Below are positions 25,450 through 35,400 of a stretch of DNA of 64,000 nt, piece by piece. The notes under the pieces were generated by a model. It searched no databases, was not told the DNA's origin, and saw only the letters and a program-made list of their open reading frames with translations. A program made the position numbers and the translations under genes. The first letter of the stretch is position 1, and each line of letters starts with the position of its first letter. Source of the DNA: Phytobacter palmae (lineage in GTDB: Bacteria > Pseudomonadota > Gammaproteobacteria > Enterobacterales > Enterobacteriaceae); the NCBI GenBank assembly GCA_900112785.1, contig FONB01000016.1:1-64000 (forward strand), read 5' to 3'.

Positions 25450-26054
25450 TGGCCGCACATGATGAGAACGTCGTCTGGCATCCTCATCCGGTGACCGTCG
25501 CGCAGCGTGAACAACTCCACGGTCACCGTGGGGTTGTGCTGTGGTTTACCGGGTTGTCTGGTTCCGGTAAATCAACGGTAGCGGGGGCGCTGGAAGAGGC
25601 ATTACATCAGCAGGGGGTCAGTACTTACCTGCTCGATGGTGACAATGTGCGTCACGGTCTGTGTAGTGATTTAGGGTTTAGCGATGAAGACCGCAAAGAG
25701 AACATTCGTCGGGTTGGGGAAGTTGCCAGCCTGATGGCGGATGCCGGTCTTGTGGTGCTGACGGCGTTTATCTCCCCGCACCGTGCTGAGCGGCAGATGG
25801 TGCGTGAACGCGTGGGGGAGGGGCGCTTTATTGAGGTTTTCGTGGATACGCCGCTGGCGATTTGCGAAGCACGCGATCCTAAGGGGCTCTATAAAAAAGC
25901 CCGCGCGGGAGAGTTACGCAACTTCACCGGCATTGACGCCGTTTACGAAGCGCCCGAATCACCCGAAGTTCACCTTGAAGGTGAACAATTGGTAACAAAT
26001 TTGGTGAGCCAATTATTAGACCTCATGAGACGGGACGATATGATCAGATCCTGA
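25449..26054 (+). CDS. cysC: Adenylyl-sulfate kinase
   Basis: 201 residues, same as E. coli CysC. It phosphorylates APS to PAPS for CysH. Walker A is [14 protein letters not shown] (about residue 35); DGDNVRHGL and FISPHRAER are the conserved APS kinase segments. Overlaps cysN by one base. A hairpin at 26066-26091 follows. Confidence 0.97.
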   Translation: MAAHDENVVWHPHPVTVAQREQLHGHRGVVLWFTGLSGSGKSTVAGALEEALHQQGVSTYLLDGDNVRHGLCSDLGFSDEDRKENIRRVGEVASLMADAGLVVLTAFISPHRAERQMVRERVGEGRFIEVFVDTPLAICEARDPKGLYKKARAGELRNFTGIDAVYEAPESPEVHLEGEQLVTNLVSQLLDLMRRDDMIRS

Positions 26055-26065
26055 GACAGTGCCGT

Positions 26066-26091
26066 GGATACGCAGAATGTGGGGCGTATCC
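26066..26091 (+). terminator. Hairpin after cysC
   Basis: GGATACGC/GCGTATCC, a perfect 8-bp stem with a 10-nt loop, 12 bases after cysC. Only TGTT follows, so termination would be partial; it may instead set the boundary between cysDNC and ygbE. Confidence 0.45.
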
Positions 26092-26124
26092 TGTTCCGTC
26101 GGCCGTCAGTTAATGGGATCAGAT

Positions 26125-26448
26125 ATGCGTAATAGTCAGAACATCACCATCTCAAGGTCGGATAACATAACGACCAGCGACGAAACCACCTGGTCCCTGC
26201 CTGGGGCCGCAGTGGGCTTTGTCGCATGGCTGTTGGCGCTGGCTACCCCTTTTCTGATTTACGGTCCTAACACGCTGTTCTTCTTCCTCTACACCTGGCC
26301 TTTCTTCCTTGCGCTGATGCCCGTCTCGGTTGTGGTGGGTATTGCCCTGCATTCTATCGTCAATGGCAAATTGCTCTATAGCATCATCCTCACTGCGCTC
26401 ACGGTTGTGGCCATGTTTGGAGCGTTGTTTATGTGGTTGATGGGCTAA
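26125..26448 (+). CDS. ygbE: Inner membrane protein YgbE (DUF3561)
   Basis: 107 residues from the ATG giving MRNSQNITISRSDN, the start conserved with E. coli YgbE; a longer upstream frame overlaps the cysC hairpin and is unlikely. Three hydrophobic segments (about residues 26-46, 52-74, 82-106). The function is unknown. The conserved place directly after cysC suggests co-expression with sulfate assimilation but proves no role. Confidence 0.88.
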   Translation: MRNSQNITISRSDNITTSDETTWSLPGAAVGFVAWLLALATPFLIYGPNTLFFFLYTWPFFLALMPVSVVVGIALHSIVNGKLLYSIILTALTVVAMFGALFMWLMG

Positions 26449-26621
26449 AGCCGTCCATACTTCAAACCGTAACTCACATTAAGACAATGTGTCCGGGCAC
26501 AACCCTACGGAAAGGTACGCAAATATGTTACATTCTGTCGCGGTGACTCGTTATCACCCGGCCCCGGTGTGGAGTCTGAGAAAAAGTTATGGGATGATGA
26601 TGCCGTTTTTCAGGGGGCAGG

Positions 26622-26942
26622 ATGGGTAAACTAACGCTGCTATTGCTGGCTTTGCTGGTCTGGCTACAGTATTCGCTGTGGTTTGGCAAAAATGGTCTTC
26701 ATGACTATAGCCGTGTCAGTGAAGATGTGAGCGCACAGCAGGCGACCAACGCAAAATTAAAAGCGCGCAACGATCAACTCTTTGCTGAAATTGACGATCT
26801 CAATGGCGGCCAGGAAGCGATTGAGGAACGCGCTCGTAACGAATTAACGATGACCAAACCAGGCGAAACCTTTTATCGTCTGGTGCCGGACGCGTCCAAA
26901 CGCAACCAGGGGTCAGTACAGAACACACAAAATAATCGATAA
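26622..26942 (+). CDS. ftsB: Cell division protein FtsB
   Basis: 106 residues; E. coli FtsB has 103. Bitopic divisome protein that forms the FtsQ-FtsB-FtsL complex. A short N-terminus, one membrane segment (about residues 4-21) and a periplasmic coiled coil (about 28-70) are visible. The tail is slightly longer and rich in Asn/Gln. A purine-rich GGGGGCAGG precedes the ATG. It precedes ispD by 19 bp as in other enterics. Confidence 0.95.
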   Translation: MGKLTLLLLALLVWLQYSLWFGKNGLHDYSRVSEDVSAQQATNAKLKARNDQLFAEIDDLNGGQEAIEERARNELTMTKPGETFYRLVPDASKRNQGSVQNTQNNR

Positions 26943-26961
26943 ACAATCCCGGGTTTACGAC

Positions 26962-27672
26962 ATGTCTGTAATTATTCCGGACGTTTGTGCGGTGGTGCCA
27001 GCCGCCGGGTTTGGCCGCCGCATGCAAACGGAATGTCCCAAGCAGTATCTTTCCATTGGCGATAAAACGATCCTCGAACACGCGGTGGCGGCCTTACTGG
27101 CCAATCCGAACGTAGGGCGCGTTATTATTGCCGTCAGCCCTGGTGACGAGCGCTTTGCTCGCTTGCCGCTGTCGCAGCATCCTGCCATTACCGTTGTGGC
27201 AGGTGGCGCAGAACGCGCGGACTCGGTACTGGCGGGGCTCAAAGCCGCGCAGGGGGCGCAATGGGTGCTGGTGCACGACGCTGCACGTCCTTGCCTGCAT
27301 CAGGATGATTTAAATCGCCTGTTGCAACTGCGTGAAACCAGCCGGGTTGGCGGTATCCTTGCCGCGCCGGTTCGCGACACCATGAAGCGTGCGGAGCCAG
27401 GCAAAACGGCTATTGCCCATACCGTTGAGCGTAACGATTTATGGCATGCGCTCACGCCGCAATTTTTCCCTCTGGAACTCCTGCACGACTGCCTGACGCG
27501 TGCGCTCAATGAAGGTGCGACGATCACCGATGAGGCCTCGGCACTCGAATATTGCGGATTCCACCCGGAACTGGTCCCCGGACGCGCGGATAATATCAAG
27601 GTGACGCGTCCCGAAGATCTGAAACTTGCAGAATTTTATCTCACCCATTCTGAACACCAGGAGAAGGCATAA
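26962..27672 (+). CDS. ispD: 2-C-methyl-D-erythritol 4-phosphate cytidylyltransferase
   Basis: 236 residues, same as E. coli IspD. It transfers CMP from CTP to MEP in the non-mevalonate isoprenoid pathway. CTP-binding [17 protein letters not shown] is at the N-terminus, with [13 protein letters not shown] and VHDAARPC further on. Its ATG overlaps nothing upstream, but its stop overlaps the ispF start by one base. The pathway entry enzyme DXS has a second copy at 61953-63818 in this window. Confidence 0.97.
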   Translation: MSVIIPDVCAVVPAAGFGRRMQTECPKQYLSIGDKTILEHAVAALLANPNVGRVIIAVSPGDERFARLPLSQHPAITVVAGGAERADSVLAGLKAAQGAQWVLVHDAARPCLHQDDLNRLLQLRETSRVGGILAAPVRDTMKRAEPGKTAIAHTVERNDLWHALTPQFFPLELLHDCLTRALNEGATITDEASALEYCGFHPELVPGRADNIKVTRPEDLKLAEFYLTHSEHQEKA

Positions 27673-28151
27673 TGCGCATTGGACACGGTTTTGACGTACA
27701 CGCATTTGGCGGCGATGGCCCCATTATTATCGGTGGCGTCCGCATTCCCTGGGAGAAAGGCCTGCTGGCGCACTCCGATGGCGATGTTGCGTTACATGCG
27801 CTGACCGATGCCCTGTTAGGCGCTGCGGCGTTAGGCGATATTGGCAAGCTGTTCCCGGATACCGACCCGTCGTTCAAAGGGGCTGACAGCCGTGCACTGC
27901 TGCGCGAGGCATGGCGTCGCATCCAGGCCAAAGGCTATGTGATTAGCAATGTGGACGTCACCATTATCGCGCAGGCACCGAAAATGCTGCCGCATATCCC
28001 GCAGATGCGCGTGTTTATCGCCGAGGATTTGGGATGCCATATGGATGATGTGAATGTGAAAGCGACTACCACTGAGAAGCTCGGTTTTACCGGACGTGGC
28101 GAAGGTATTGCCTGTGAAGCGGTGGCACTCCTGCTTAAGGCGGCGAAATGA
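27672..28151 (+). CDS. ispF: 2-C-methyl-D-erythritol 2,4-cyclodiphosphate synthase
   Basis: 159 residues, same as E. coli IspF. It cyclises CDP-ME 2-phosphate to MEcPP. Metal ligands are in GHGFDVHAF (N-terminus) and [12 protein letters not shown]; the active-site [15 protein letters not shown] lies near the end. Overlaps ispD by one base and truD by four. Confidence 0.97.
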   Translation: MRIGHGFDVHAFGGDGPIIIGGVRIPWEKGLLAHSDGDVALHALTDALLGAAALGDIGKLFPDTDPSFKGADSRALLREAWRRIQAKGYVISNVDVTIIAQAPKMLPHIPQMRVFIAEDLGCHMDDVNVKATTTEKLGFTGRGEGIACEAVALLLKAAK

Positions 28152-29197
28152 CAGAGTTCGACCAGTTGACATATTTGCACGGTAAACCAGCGGCCAGCGG
28201 TTTACTGAAAGCCAATCCGGAAGATTTCGTGGTTATTGAGGATTTAGGCTTTGAACCCGACGGGGAAGGCGAACACATTCTGGTGCGAATTCTGAAAACT
28301 GGCTGTAATACCCGCTTCGTTGCCGATGCGCTGGCCAAATTCCTTAAAATACATGCCCGCGAAGTCAGCTTTGCCGGACAGAAAGACAAACACGCTGTCA
28401 CAGAACAATGGTTTTGCGCACGTGTGCCGGGCAAAGAGATGCCGGACCTGAGCGCGTTTCAGCCAGAAGGCTGTAAAGTGCTGGAATATGCCCGTCATAA
28501 GCGCAAACTGCGTCTCGGAGCCCTTAAAGGTAATAGCTTTACCCTTGTGCTGCGCGAAATCAGCAACCGTGAGGATGTTGAATCGCGCCTGTTGGCCATC
28601 AACGAGGGCGGTGTACCGAACTATTTCGGCGCGCAGCGTTTCGGTCTCGGCGGCAGCAACTTGCAGGGTGCGCTACGCTGGGCGCAAAGCGATGCCCCGG
28701 TGCGCGATCGTAATAAGCGCAGTTTTTGGTTGTCGGCAGCGCGCAGTGCATTGTTTAATCAAATTGTTAGCGAGCGACTGAAAAAAACAGACTTTAATCA
28801 AGTTGTTGACGGCGATGCGCTACAATTATCGGGGCGCGGAAGTTGGTTTGTGGCGACCAAAGAAGAGCGTGCTGAGTTGCAGACGCGCGTTGACGGTAAA
28901 GCGCTGATGATTACCGCCTCAATGCCGGGAAGCGGCGAGTGGGGAACGCAGGGCGAAGCGTTGTCATTTGAGCAGACGGCTGTTGCCGATGCGCCGGAGC
29001 TGCAGGCGCTGCTGGTGCGCGAAAAAGTTGAAGCGTCGCGCCGGGCCATGCTGCTCTTTCCGCAACAATTAAGCTGGAACTGGTGGGATGACGTGACCGT
29101 TGAGTTACGCTTCTGGCTACCGGCAGGTAGCTTCGCCACCAGTGTGGTAAGGGAAATTATCAATACATCGGGTGATTATGCGAATATTGCTGAGTAA
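28148..29197 (+). CDS. truD: tRNA pseudouridine-13 synthase
   Basis: 349 residues, same as E. coli TruD. It makes pseudouridine at position 13 of tRNA(Glu). The catalytic Asp is in [15 protein letters not shown] near residue 80; [10 protein letters not shown] and NRNKRSF-type segments of the family are present. Overlaps ispF by four bases (ATGA) and surE by 20 bases. Confidence 0.96.
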   Translation: MTEFDQLTYLHGKPAASGLLKANPEDFVVIEDLGFEPDGEGEHILVRILKTGCNTRFVADALAKFLKIHAREVSFAGQKDKHAVTEQWFCARVPGKEMPDLSAFQPEGCKVLEYARHKRKLRLGALKGNSFTLVLREISNREDVESRLLAINEGGVPNYFGAQRFGLGGSNLQGALRWAQSDAPVRDRNKRSFWLSAARSALFNQIVSERLKKTDFNQVVDGDALQLSGRGSWFVATKEERAELQTRVDGKALMITASMPGSGEWGTQGEALSFEQTAVADAPELQALLVREKVEASRRAMLLFPQQLSWNWWDDVTVELRFWLPAGSFATSVVREIINTSGDYANIAE

Positions 29198-29939
29198 CGA
29201 TGACGGGATTCATGCGCCAGGTATTCAGACGCTGGCAAAGGCCCTGCGGGAGTTTGCCGACGTACAGGTCGTGGCTCCCGATCGTAACCGTAGTGGCGCA
29301 TCCAACTCATTAACGCTGGAGTCCTCCCTCAGAACCTTCACTTTCGAAAACGGCGATATTGCGGTGCAAATGGGCACCCCGACCGATTGCGTCTATTTAG
29401 GCGTCAATGCGCTGATGCGCCCGCGCCCTGACGTTGTGGTCTCCGGCATTAATGCCGGGCCGAATCTCGGGGATGACGTTATCTATTCTGGTACTGTCGC
29501 AGCAGCAATGGAAGGACGCCATTTGGGCTTTCCTGCCCTGGCGGTGTCGTTAAACGGACAGACCCATTACGAAACAGCCGCAGCTGTCACCTGCTCTATT
29601 CTGCGTGCTCTGTCGCGCGAGCCGTTACGTACCGGGCGTATTCTGAATATTAACGTCCCGGACTTGCCGCTTGGTGAGATCAAAGGTATTCGTGTTACCC
29701 GCTGTGGCAGTCGTCATCCCGCGGATCAGGTTATTCCGCAGCAGGATCCCCGGGGCAACACGCTTTACTGGATTGGCCCTCCGGGCGAGAAATGCGATGC
29801 CGGGCCGGATACCGATTTTGCTGCCATTGATGAGGGTTTTGTTTCTGTCACCCCGCTGCACGTGGATTTAACCGCGCATAGCGCGCATGATGTAGTTTCG
29901 GGCTGGCTGGATCGCGCCGGAGTGAGTAAACGATGGTGA
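29178..29939 (+). CDS. surE: 5'/3'-nucleotidase and exopolyphosphatase SurE
   Basis: 253 residues from the ATG giving [15 protein letters not shown], as in E. coli; a TTG two codons earlier is ignored. Metal-dependent nucleoside monophosphate phosphatase important in stationary phase. NDDG carries the metal-binding aspartates; SGxNxGxN is seen as [25 protein letters not shown]. It overlaps truD by 20 bases and pcm by 7 bases. Confidence 0.96.
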   Translation: MRILLSNDDGIHAPGIQTLAKALREFADVQVVAPDRNRSGASNSLTLESSLRTFTFENGDIAVQMGTPTDCVYLGVNALMRPRPDVVVSGINAGPNLGDDVIYSGTVAAAMEGRHLGFPALAVSLNGQTHYETAAAVTCSILRALSREPLRTGRILNINVPDLPLGEIKGIRVTRCGSRHPADQVIPQQDPRGNTLYWIGPPGEKCDAGPDTDFAAIDEGFVSVTPLHVDLTAHSAHDVVSGWLDRAGVSKRW

Positions 29940-30559
29940 ACAGACGCGTACAAACACTGCTTGATCAATTACGCGCGCAGGGCATTACCGATGAGCATGT
30001 GCTGGAAGCCATCTCTCTGGTGCCGCGCGAGAAATTTATCGATGAAGCGTTTGAACACAAGGCCTGGGATAATGTGGCGTTGCCTATCGGTCAGGGCCAG
30101 ACAATCTCTCAGCCTTATATGGTGGCGCGGATGACGGCTTTACTTGAGCTGACGCCGCAATCCCGGGTGCTGGAAATAGGCACGGGGTCTGGCTATCAAA
30201 CTGCGATACTGGCGCATCTGGTGCATCACGTCTGTACGGTTGAACGCATTAAAAGCCTGCAATGGCACGCGCGACGCCGCCTTAAACAACTTGATTTACA
30301 TAATGTTTCAACTCGACATGGCGATGGCTGGCAGGGTTGGCAAGCGCGCGGTCCATTTGATGCCATTATTGTCACAGCCGCACCGCCAGAAATTCCGGCG
30401 GCGTTGATGTCACAACTGGATGAAGGCGGGGTTCTCGTTTTACCTGTGGGCGACGAGCAGCAATTTCTGAAACGTGTTCGTCGGCGGGGGAGCGAATTTA
30501 TTATCGATACCGTGGAAGCTGTGCGCTTTGTGCCGTTGGTTAAAGGCGAACTGGCCTGA
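29933..30559 (+). CDS. pcm: Protein-L-isoaspartate O-methyltransferase
   Basis: 208 residues, same as E. coli Pcm. It methylates L-isoaspartyl residues with SAM, starting repair of aged proteins. The SAM motif I is [18 protein letters not shown] (about residues 77-94); [15 protein letters not shown] is the substrate loop. Part of the surE-pcm-nlpD-rpoS run. Confidence 0.96.
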   Translation: MVNRRVQTLLDQLRAQGITDEHVLEAISLVPREKFIDEAFEHKAWDNVALPIGQGQTISQPYMVARMTALLELTPQSRVLEIGTGSGYQTAILAHLVHHVCTVERIKSLQWHARRRLKQLDLHNVSTRHGDGWQGWQARGPFDAIIVTAAPPEIPAALMSQLDEGGVLVLPVGDEQQFLKRVRRRGSEFIIDTVEAVRFVPLVKGELA

Positions 30560-30674
30560 TAAACAGATTTTTCCTGATGTTTTCACAACGCATCGGCGTA
30601 TGGTAGGCAGATTTGCCGAAACCGTTCACGGTTAATTTTAAGTCATTGGTAGCTAACACATTCCTGGGGGATAA

Positions 30675-31787
30675 ATGAGCACGGGAAGCCCTAAATTCAC
30701 CGTAAGCCGTGTTGCGGCACTATCACTGGTTTCTATCTGGCTGGCAGGCTGTACAAGCTCCAGCAACGCACCCGCTCCGGTCAGTTCGGTGGGTGGCAAC
30801 ACCAGCTCCAGCAGCAATTCCGGAATGTTAATCACTCCGCCGCCAAAAATCGGCACCGCTTCACAACCGCAAATTCAACCCGTTCAGCGCCCGGTAATGC
30901 AGCCTACGCCTGTTCAGTCAGTTCCGGAACAGCCTGTGCAGACGGTTAATGGCAAGATCGTCTACAACCGTAAGTATGGGAACATTCCGAAAGGGAGCTA
31001 TACCGGCGGCAGTACCTATACCGTTAAACGTGGTGATACCTTATTTTATATTGCGTGGATAACCGGGAACGATTTCCGCGATCTGGCCCAGCGCAACCAT
31101 GTCGCTGCACCCTACGGTCTGACAGTGGGTCAAACCTTGCAGGTGGGTAATGCATCAGGTGCGCCAATAACGGGCGGAAACGCGATAACTCAGGCAGATG
31201 CGAGTGCACAAGGAATAGTCTCAAAACCTGCACAAAATTCCACCGTAGCTGTTGCTTCAAAACCAACAATTACGTATTCTGAGGATTCAGGTGAACAAAG
31301 TGCTAACAAAATGTTGCCGAACAACAAGCCTGTGGCTCCTGTCACAGCGCCCGTTACGGCTCCAACAGTCAGCACTACCGAACCGACCATCAGCAGCACG
31401 TCAACCAGTACGCCAATCGCTTCATGGCGCTGGCCGACAGATGGCAAAGTTATCGACAACTTCTCTGCGACCGAAGGTGGCAACAAAGGTGTCGATATCG
31501 CAGGTAGCAAAGGACAGGCAATCGTCGCGACCGCAGATGGGCGCGTCGTCTATGCCGGTAACGCGCTCCGCGGTTACGGTAATCTTATTATCATCAAACA
31601 TAACGATGATTACCTGAGTGCCTACGCCCATAACGATACGATGCTGGTCCGGGAACAACAAGAAGTTAAGGCGGGGCAAAAAATCGCTACCATGGGTAGC
31701 TCCGGAACCAGTTCTACACGCTTGCATTTTGAAATTCGTTACAAGGGGAAATCCGTAAACCCGCTGCGTTATTTGCCGCAGCGATAA
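30675..31787 (+). CDS. nlpD: Murein hydrolase activator lipoprotein NlpD
   Basis: 370 residues; E. coli NlpD has 379. Outer-membrane lipoprotein that activates the amidase AmiC at the septum. The lipobox is WLAGC with Cys26. A low-complexity Pro/Gln linker is followed by a LysM domain (about residues 115-158, [21 protein letters not shown]) and a C-terminal LytM/M23 domain (about 245-370). The M23 domain is degenerate: the zinc ligand motif HxxxD is not seen at NKGVDIAG and the second HxH is LHFEIRY only, as expected for NlpD. The main rpoS promoter should lie inside this gene, as in E. coli. Confidence 0.95.
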   Translation: MSTGSPKFTVSRVAALSLVSIWLAGCTSSSNAPAPVSSVGGNTSSSSNSGMLITPPPKIGTASQPQIQPVQRPVMQPTPVQSVPEQPVQTVNGKIVYNRKYGNIPKGSYTGGSTYTVKRGDTLFYIAWITGNDFRDLAQRNHVAAPYGLTVGQTLQVGNASGAPITGGNAITQADASAQGIVSKPAQNSTVAVASKPTITYSEDSGEQSANKMLPNNKPVAPVTAPVTAPTVSTTEPTISSTSTSTPIASWRWPTDGKVIDNFSATEGGNKGVDIAGSKGQAIVATADGRVVYAGNALRGYGNLIIIKHNDDYLSAYAHNDTMLVREQQEVKAGQKIATMGSSGTSSTRLHFEIRYKGKSVNPLRYLPQR

Positions 31788-31912
31788 ATCGGCAAAGTGG
31801 TTGAACCGTTCCTCATTGTTGTCGTTGCAGCGCGCGCAGATGCCGCTGCAATCGTCAGTAATGAAGTGCTATTCAGGTGCTTTGTCCAGGGATCACGGGT
31901 AGGAGCCACCTT
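31650..31912 (+). promoter_or_regulatory. rpoS mRNA leader (sRNA-controlled 5' untranslated region)
   Basis: The upstream element AACAAGAAGTTAAGGCGGGG inside nlpD (31653-31672) and the proximal GGGATCACGGGTAGGAGCC before the rpoS start match the two arms of the E. coli leader that hides the rpoS ribosome binding site and is opened by DsrA, RprA and ArcZ with Hfq (from memory). The nlpD-rpoS gap is 125 bp here against about 62 in E. coli. The extra part contains a hairpin TTGCAGCG/CGCTGCAA at 31825-31851. Confidence 0.65.
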
Positions 31913-32905
31913 ATGAGTCAGAATACGCTGAAAGTTCATGAATTAAATGAAGATGCGGAATTTGATGAGAACGGAGTAGAGGCTTTTGATGAGAAAGCCT
32001 TAGTTGAAGAGGAACCCAGTGATAACGACCTGGCCGAAGAGGAATTGTTATCGCAGGGCGCTACCCAGCGTGTGCTGGATGCGACTCAGCTTTATCTTGG
32101 GGAAATTGGTTATTCCCCGCTGCTAACGGCCGAAGAAGAAGTTTATTTTGCACGTCGCGCATTACGTGGTGACGTTGCCTCGCGCCGTCGCATGATCGAA
32201 AGTAACTTGCGTCTGGTAGTGAAAATTGCCCGTCGCTATAGCAATCGTGGGCTGGCATTGCTGGACCTGATTGAAGAGGGGAACCTGGGCCTGATCCGTG
32301 CGGTTGAGAAATTCGACCCTGAACGTGGCTTCCGTTTCTCCACTTATGCGACCTGGTGGATTCGTCAGACTATTGAACGGGCGATTATGAATCAAACCCG
32401 TACCATTCGTCTGCCAATCCATATTGTAAAAGAGCTGAACGTCTATCTGCGTACTGCGCGTGAGTTGTCCCATAAACTGGACCACGAACCGAGTGCGGAA
32501 GAGATTGCCGAACAACTCGATAAACCGGTCGATGATGTGAGTCGCATGTTGCGCCTCAACGAGCGTATCACCTCGGTGGATACACCGCTGGGCGGTGATT
32601 CCGAGAAAGCGCTGCTGGATATTCTGGCCGATGAAAAAGAAAACGGTCCGGAAGACACCACGCAAGATGACGATATGAAACAGAGCATCGTCAAATGGCT
32701 GTTCGAACTGAACGCCAAACAGCGTGAAGTGCTGGCACGTCGTTTCGGTCTGCTGGGATATGAAGCAGCAACACTGGAAGACGTGGGTCGTGAAATCGGT
32801 CTGACGCGTGAGCGCGTCCGCCAGATTCAGGTTGAAGGTCTGCGTCGTCTGCGTGAAATCCTGCAGGCGCAAGGGCTGAATATCGAAGCGCTCTTCCGCG
32901 AATAA
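31913..32905 (+). CDS. rpoS: RNA polymerase sigma factor RpoS
   Basis: 330 residues from the ATG giving [18 protein letters not shown], same as E. coli; preceded by TAGGAGCCACC. Stationary-phase/general stress sigma factor. Region 1.2-2.4 includes [33 protein letters not shown] and [19 protein letters not shown]; region 4.2 ends with [28 protein letters not shown]. Intact, no truncation. Confidence 0.98.
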   Translation: MSQNTLKVHELNEDAEFDENGVEAFDEKALVEEEPSDNDLAEEELLSQGATQRVLDATQLYLGEIGYSPLLTAEEEVYFARRALRGDVASRRRMIESNLRLVVKIARRYSNRGLALLDLIEEGNLGLIRAVEKFDPERGFRFSTYATWWIRQTIERAIMNQTRTIRLPIHIVKELNVYLRTARELSHKLDHEPSAEEIAEQLDKPVDDVSRMLRLNERITSVDTPLGGDSEKALLDILADEKENGPEDTTQDDDMKQSIVKWLFELNAKQREVLARRFGLLGYEAATLEDVGREIGLTRERVRQIQVEGLRRLREILQAQGLNIEALFRE

Positions 32906-32916
32906 GCATGAACATC

Positions 32917-32945
32917 AAAAGGCCGGTCATTTGACCGGCCTTTTT
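32917..32945. terminator. Bidirectional terminator, rpoS / decarboxylase operon
   Basis: AAAAGGCCGGTCA pairs with TGACCGGCCTTTTT around a very short loop. T runs appear on both strands between two convergent genes. Confidence 0.85.
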
Positions 32946-32962
32946 CTTGCGCGCTTTCCGGC

Positions 32963-33199
32963 TTAACGCTTATCTGCCGACAGCAGCGGTGGGATTGTTG
33001 GTACCTGCGGTGCGTCATCAATATCTTTTTGCGTCATACGAAACGCCTCCGGGTAGTGTTCGCGGCTGGTGCGGCGTAGCGGTTCGGTATCGCGCCAGGT
33101 ATACAGACAATGCTGGCACTGATAAACGGTCCAGATACCTTTTACCGGTGAGGTTGCCATCACTTCAATATGTTCATCAGCACAACGTGGACAAATCAT
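32963..33199 (-). CDS. ecdD: Hydroxyarylic acid decarboxylase small subunit D
   Basis: 78 residues with a zinc-ribbon layout: ICPRCADEHIEV and YQCQHCLYTWRDTE give two CxxC pairs. It matches the small third gene of bsdBCD/ecdBCD/shdBCD operons (non-oxidative decarboxylation of 4-hydroxybenzoate, vanillate or protocatechuate). Its exact role is unclear; a structural or metal-related helper is proposed for the family. 10 bp downstream of the C subunit. Confidence 0.85.
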   Translation of the reverse strand: MICPRCADEHIEVMATSPVKGIWTVYQCQHCLYTWRDTEPLRRTSREHYPEAFRMTQKDIDDAPQVPTIPPLLSADKR

Positions 33200-33209
33200 T
33201 CTTTTCTCC

Positions 33210-34637
33210 TTATTTACGTGCGGCCAGCATAGCAGTCAGTTTTTCAACCCACTCTTTGGTTTCAGGTAAATCCTGTACCGGCTGGCTGTAATGACCACGC
33301 GTATCCGGTGCGACCGGCGTCGTCGCATCAATAATCAGTTTGTCGGTAATGCCTGCCGGGCTTGAGCCAGGGTCCAGCTCCAGCACCGACATATTCGGTA
33401 ACTGCACAAGATCTCCTGCCGGGTTCACTTTTGATGACAGCGCCCACATCACCTGCGGCAGGTTGAACGGGTCAACGTCTTCATCGACCATAATCACCAT
33501 TTTTACGTAACCCAGTCCGTGCGGCGTGGTCATAGCGCGCAGGCCCACCGCGCGGGCGAAACCGCCGTAGCGTTTTTTGGTTGAGATGATGGCCAGCAGA
33601 CCGTGGGTGTACATGGCGTTCACTGCCTGCACTTCCGGGAACTCAGCTTTTAACTGTTGGTAGAGGGGGACGCAGGTAGCCGGGCCAATCAGATAGTCGA
33701 TTTCGGTCCACGGCATGCCCAGGTACAGCGATTCAAAAATCGGTTTTGTGCGATAAGAAACCTTATCAATACGTACGACCGTCATATTGCGTCCGCCGGA
33801 ATAGTGGCCGGTAAACTCGCCGAACGGCCCTTCGATTTCGCGTTTCCGCCCTTCGATAACCCCTTCGAGGATCACTTCCGAGCCCCACGGCACATCAAAC
33901 CCGGTGAGCGGTGCGGTAGCAATTGGGTACGGACTTTCACGCAGCGCCCCGGCCATTTCGTATTCTGACTGATCGTATTTCAGCGGCGTGGCGCCCATCA
34001 GGGTGATGATCGGATCGTTACCCAGCGTGATCGCAACCGGCAGGTCTTCGCCGCGTTCTTCCGCTTTATGCAGATGTAGCGCAATGTCGTGCATCGGTAC
34101 TGGCTGCAAACCCAGCTTGCGTTTGCCTTTTACTTCCATGCGGTAGATGCCAACGTTTTGCTTACCAAAATGGTCAGGATCGACCGGATCGCGAGAGACA
34201 ACGCAGGCTTTATCAAGATAAAAACCGCCATCGCCGTCGTTCAGACGGAACAGGGGAAGGATATCGAAAAGGTTGATCTCTTCACCGTCGACACTGTTTT
34301 CCGCCCAGCGCGGATTCGCACGGCGTTCCGGTGCGACAGGAAAGGTATCCCAGCGGCGAATAAATTCTTCAATCTGTTTTTTTATCGGTGTATTTGACGG
34401 TAAACCCATAGAAATCGCATGATTTTGCCAGGAACCAATTGTATTCATTGCCACGCGCGCATCGGTGAAGCCACGAATATTGTCGAACCATAGCGCAGGC
34501 GCGCCTTCACCAATACGCCCGGTGGCATTAGCCGCTGCTGCAATATCCGGCTCGGCGTTAACCTCTTCACTGATTTTGAGCAGTTGCCCTTCGTCATCAA
34601 GGGCCTGCAGAAAGCTTCGTAAATCATCAAAAGCCAT
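33210..34637 (-). CDS. ecdC: Non-oxidative hydroxyarylic acid decarboxylase subunit C (UbiD family)
   Basis: 475 residues from the ATG giving MAFDDLRSFLQALDDEG, the length of EcdC. UbiD-family enzyme using prenylated FMN made by the upstream UbiX-like protein to decarboxylate phenolic acids reversibly. Family segments visible are GLGNDPI-type (ITLGNDPIITLMGATP), EGPFGEFTGHYSGGRN with the conserved Glu, and KMVIMVDEDVDPFN. Overlaps the 3' end of the B gene by 11 bases. Orthologous trios lie between mutS and rpoS in E. coli O157 and other enterics (from memory). Confidence 0.93.
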   Translation of the reverse strand: MAFDDLRSFLQALDDEGQLLKISEEVNAEPDIAAAANATGRIGEGAPALWFDNIRGFTDARVAMNTIGSWQNHAISMGLPSNTPIKKQIEEFIRRWDTFPVAPERRANPRWAENSVDGEEINLFDILPLFRLNDGDGGFYLDKACVVSRDPVDPDHFGKQNVGIYRMEVKGKRKLGLQPVPMHDIALHLHKAEERGEDLPVAITLGNDPIITLMGATPLKYDQSEYEMAGALRESPYPIATAPLTGFDVPWGSEVILEGVIEGRKREIEGPFGEFTGHYSGGRNMTVVRIDKVSYRTKPIFESLYLGMPWTEIDYLIGPATCVPLYQQLKAEFPEVQAVNAMYTHGLLAIISTKKRYGGFARAVGLRAMTTPHGLGYVKMVIMVDEDVDPFNLPQVMWALSSKVNPAGDLVQLPNMSVLELDPGSSPAGITDKLIIDATTPVAPDTRGHYSQPVQDLPETKEWVEKLTAMLAARK

Positions 34638-35229
34638 ATTCTTTCTCCTGTGAAAAATGCTGTGCCGCCCGCAGGCCCTCCCAGCGGCGTGCTTGACGGT
34701 GCTCCAGACCAAACTGGTCGAGCACACGGGTCACGATATGCTGGGTAATATCATCAACGGTCTGCGGATGGTTGTAATAAGCAGGCATTGGGGGGACCAT
34801 CGCCACTCCCATGCGGGAAAGCGCTAACATATTTTCTAAATGAATGGTGCTAAGCGGCATTTCGCGCGGGACGAGTACCAGCTTGCGGCCCTCTTTGAGC
34901 ACGACATCGGCGGCGCGTCCGACCAACCCTTCGGCGTAACCCGCACGGATACCTGCCAGCGTTTTCATGCTGCATGGAATAACTATCATGCCGTCGGTAC
35001 GAAACGAGCCAGAGGAAATAGTGGCAGCCTGATCAGCCGGGTTATGAGTGACATCTGCCAGAGCAGCAACTTCGCGAGCAGTCCAGGGCGTTTCCAGTTC
35101 AATAGTGGTTTTCGCCCACTTCGACATCACCAGGTGGGTTTCAACCTCTGGCATTTCATGAAGCGCCTGTAACAGCGCCACGCCCAATGGTGCGCCGGTT
35201 GCCCCCGTCATCCCGATTATAAGTTTCAC
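34627..35229 (-). CDS. ecdB: Flavin prenyltransferase-type subunit B (UbiX/Pad1 family)
   Basis: 200 residues. It makes prenylated FMN for the C subunit. GMTGATGAPLGVALLQAL is the FMN-binding N-terminus, SSGSFRTDGMIVIPCSMKTLAGIRAGY carries conserved phosphate/FMN residues, and REMPLSTIHLENM is typical of UbiX. First gene of the operon, divergent from the MarR gene across a 171-bp control region with repeated operator-like sequences. Confidence 0.93.
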   Translation of the reverse strand: MKLIIGMTGATGAPLGVALLQALHEMPEVETHLVMSKWAKTTIELETPWTAREVAALADVTHNPADQAATISSGSFRTDGMIVIPCSMKTLAGIRAGYAEGLVGRAADVVLKEGRKLVLVPREMPLSTIHLENMLALSRMGVAMVPPMPAYYNHPQTVDDITQHIVTRVLDQFGLEHRQARRWEGLRAAQHFSQEKEYGF

Positions 35230-35243
35230 TCGTCACCTCAATC

Positions 35244-35260
35244 ATTGTTCGTATGCGAAC
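35244..35260. promoter_or_regulatory. Operator-like palindrome 1 of decarboxylase/marR region
   Basis: GTTCG-TATG-CGAAC is a near-perfect palindrome inside ATTGTTCGTATGCGAAC, 15 bp upstream of ecdB. The first 13 bases recur at 35301. Likely target of the divergent MarR protein; inferred from symmetry, repetition and place. Confidence 0.6.
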
Positions 35261-35300
35261 GTTTTAAAATAACCTACTCTTGAGGATCGTCACAGACAAG

Positions 35301-35320
35301 ATTGTTCGTATGCATGCGCA
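35301..35320. promoter_or_regulatory. Operator-like repeat 2 of decarboxylase/marR region
   Basis: ATTGTTCGTATGC repeats the 13 bases at 35244-35256 exactly, 57 bp apart, followed by ATGCGCA which offers an alternative half-site. It lies 81-100 bp upstream of the marR-like start. Confidence 0.55.
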
Positions 35321-35400
35321 TTTTTTGTTAAAAAAAGCCGCGTTAAAATTCGGCAAGTTAATGGCTATCATAGGGAGAAGAAACCCATAACGGAGCATTC

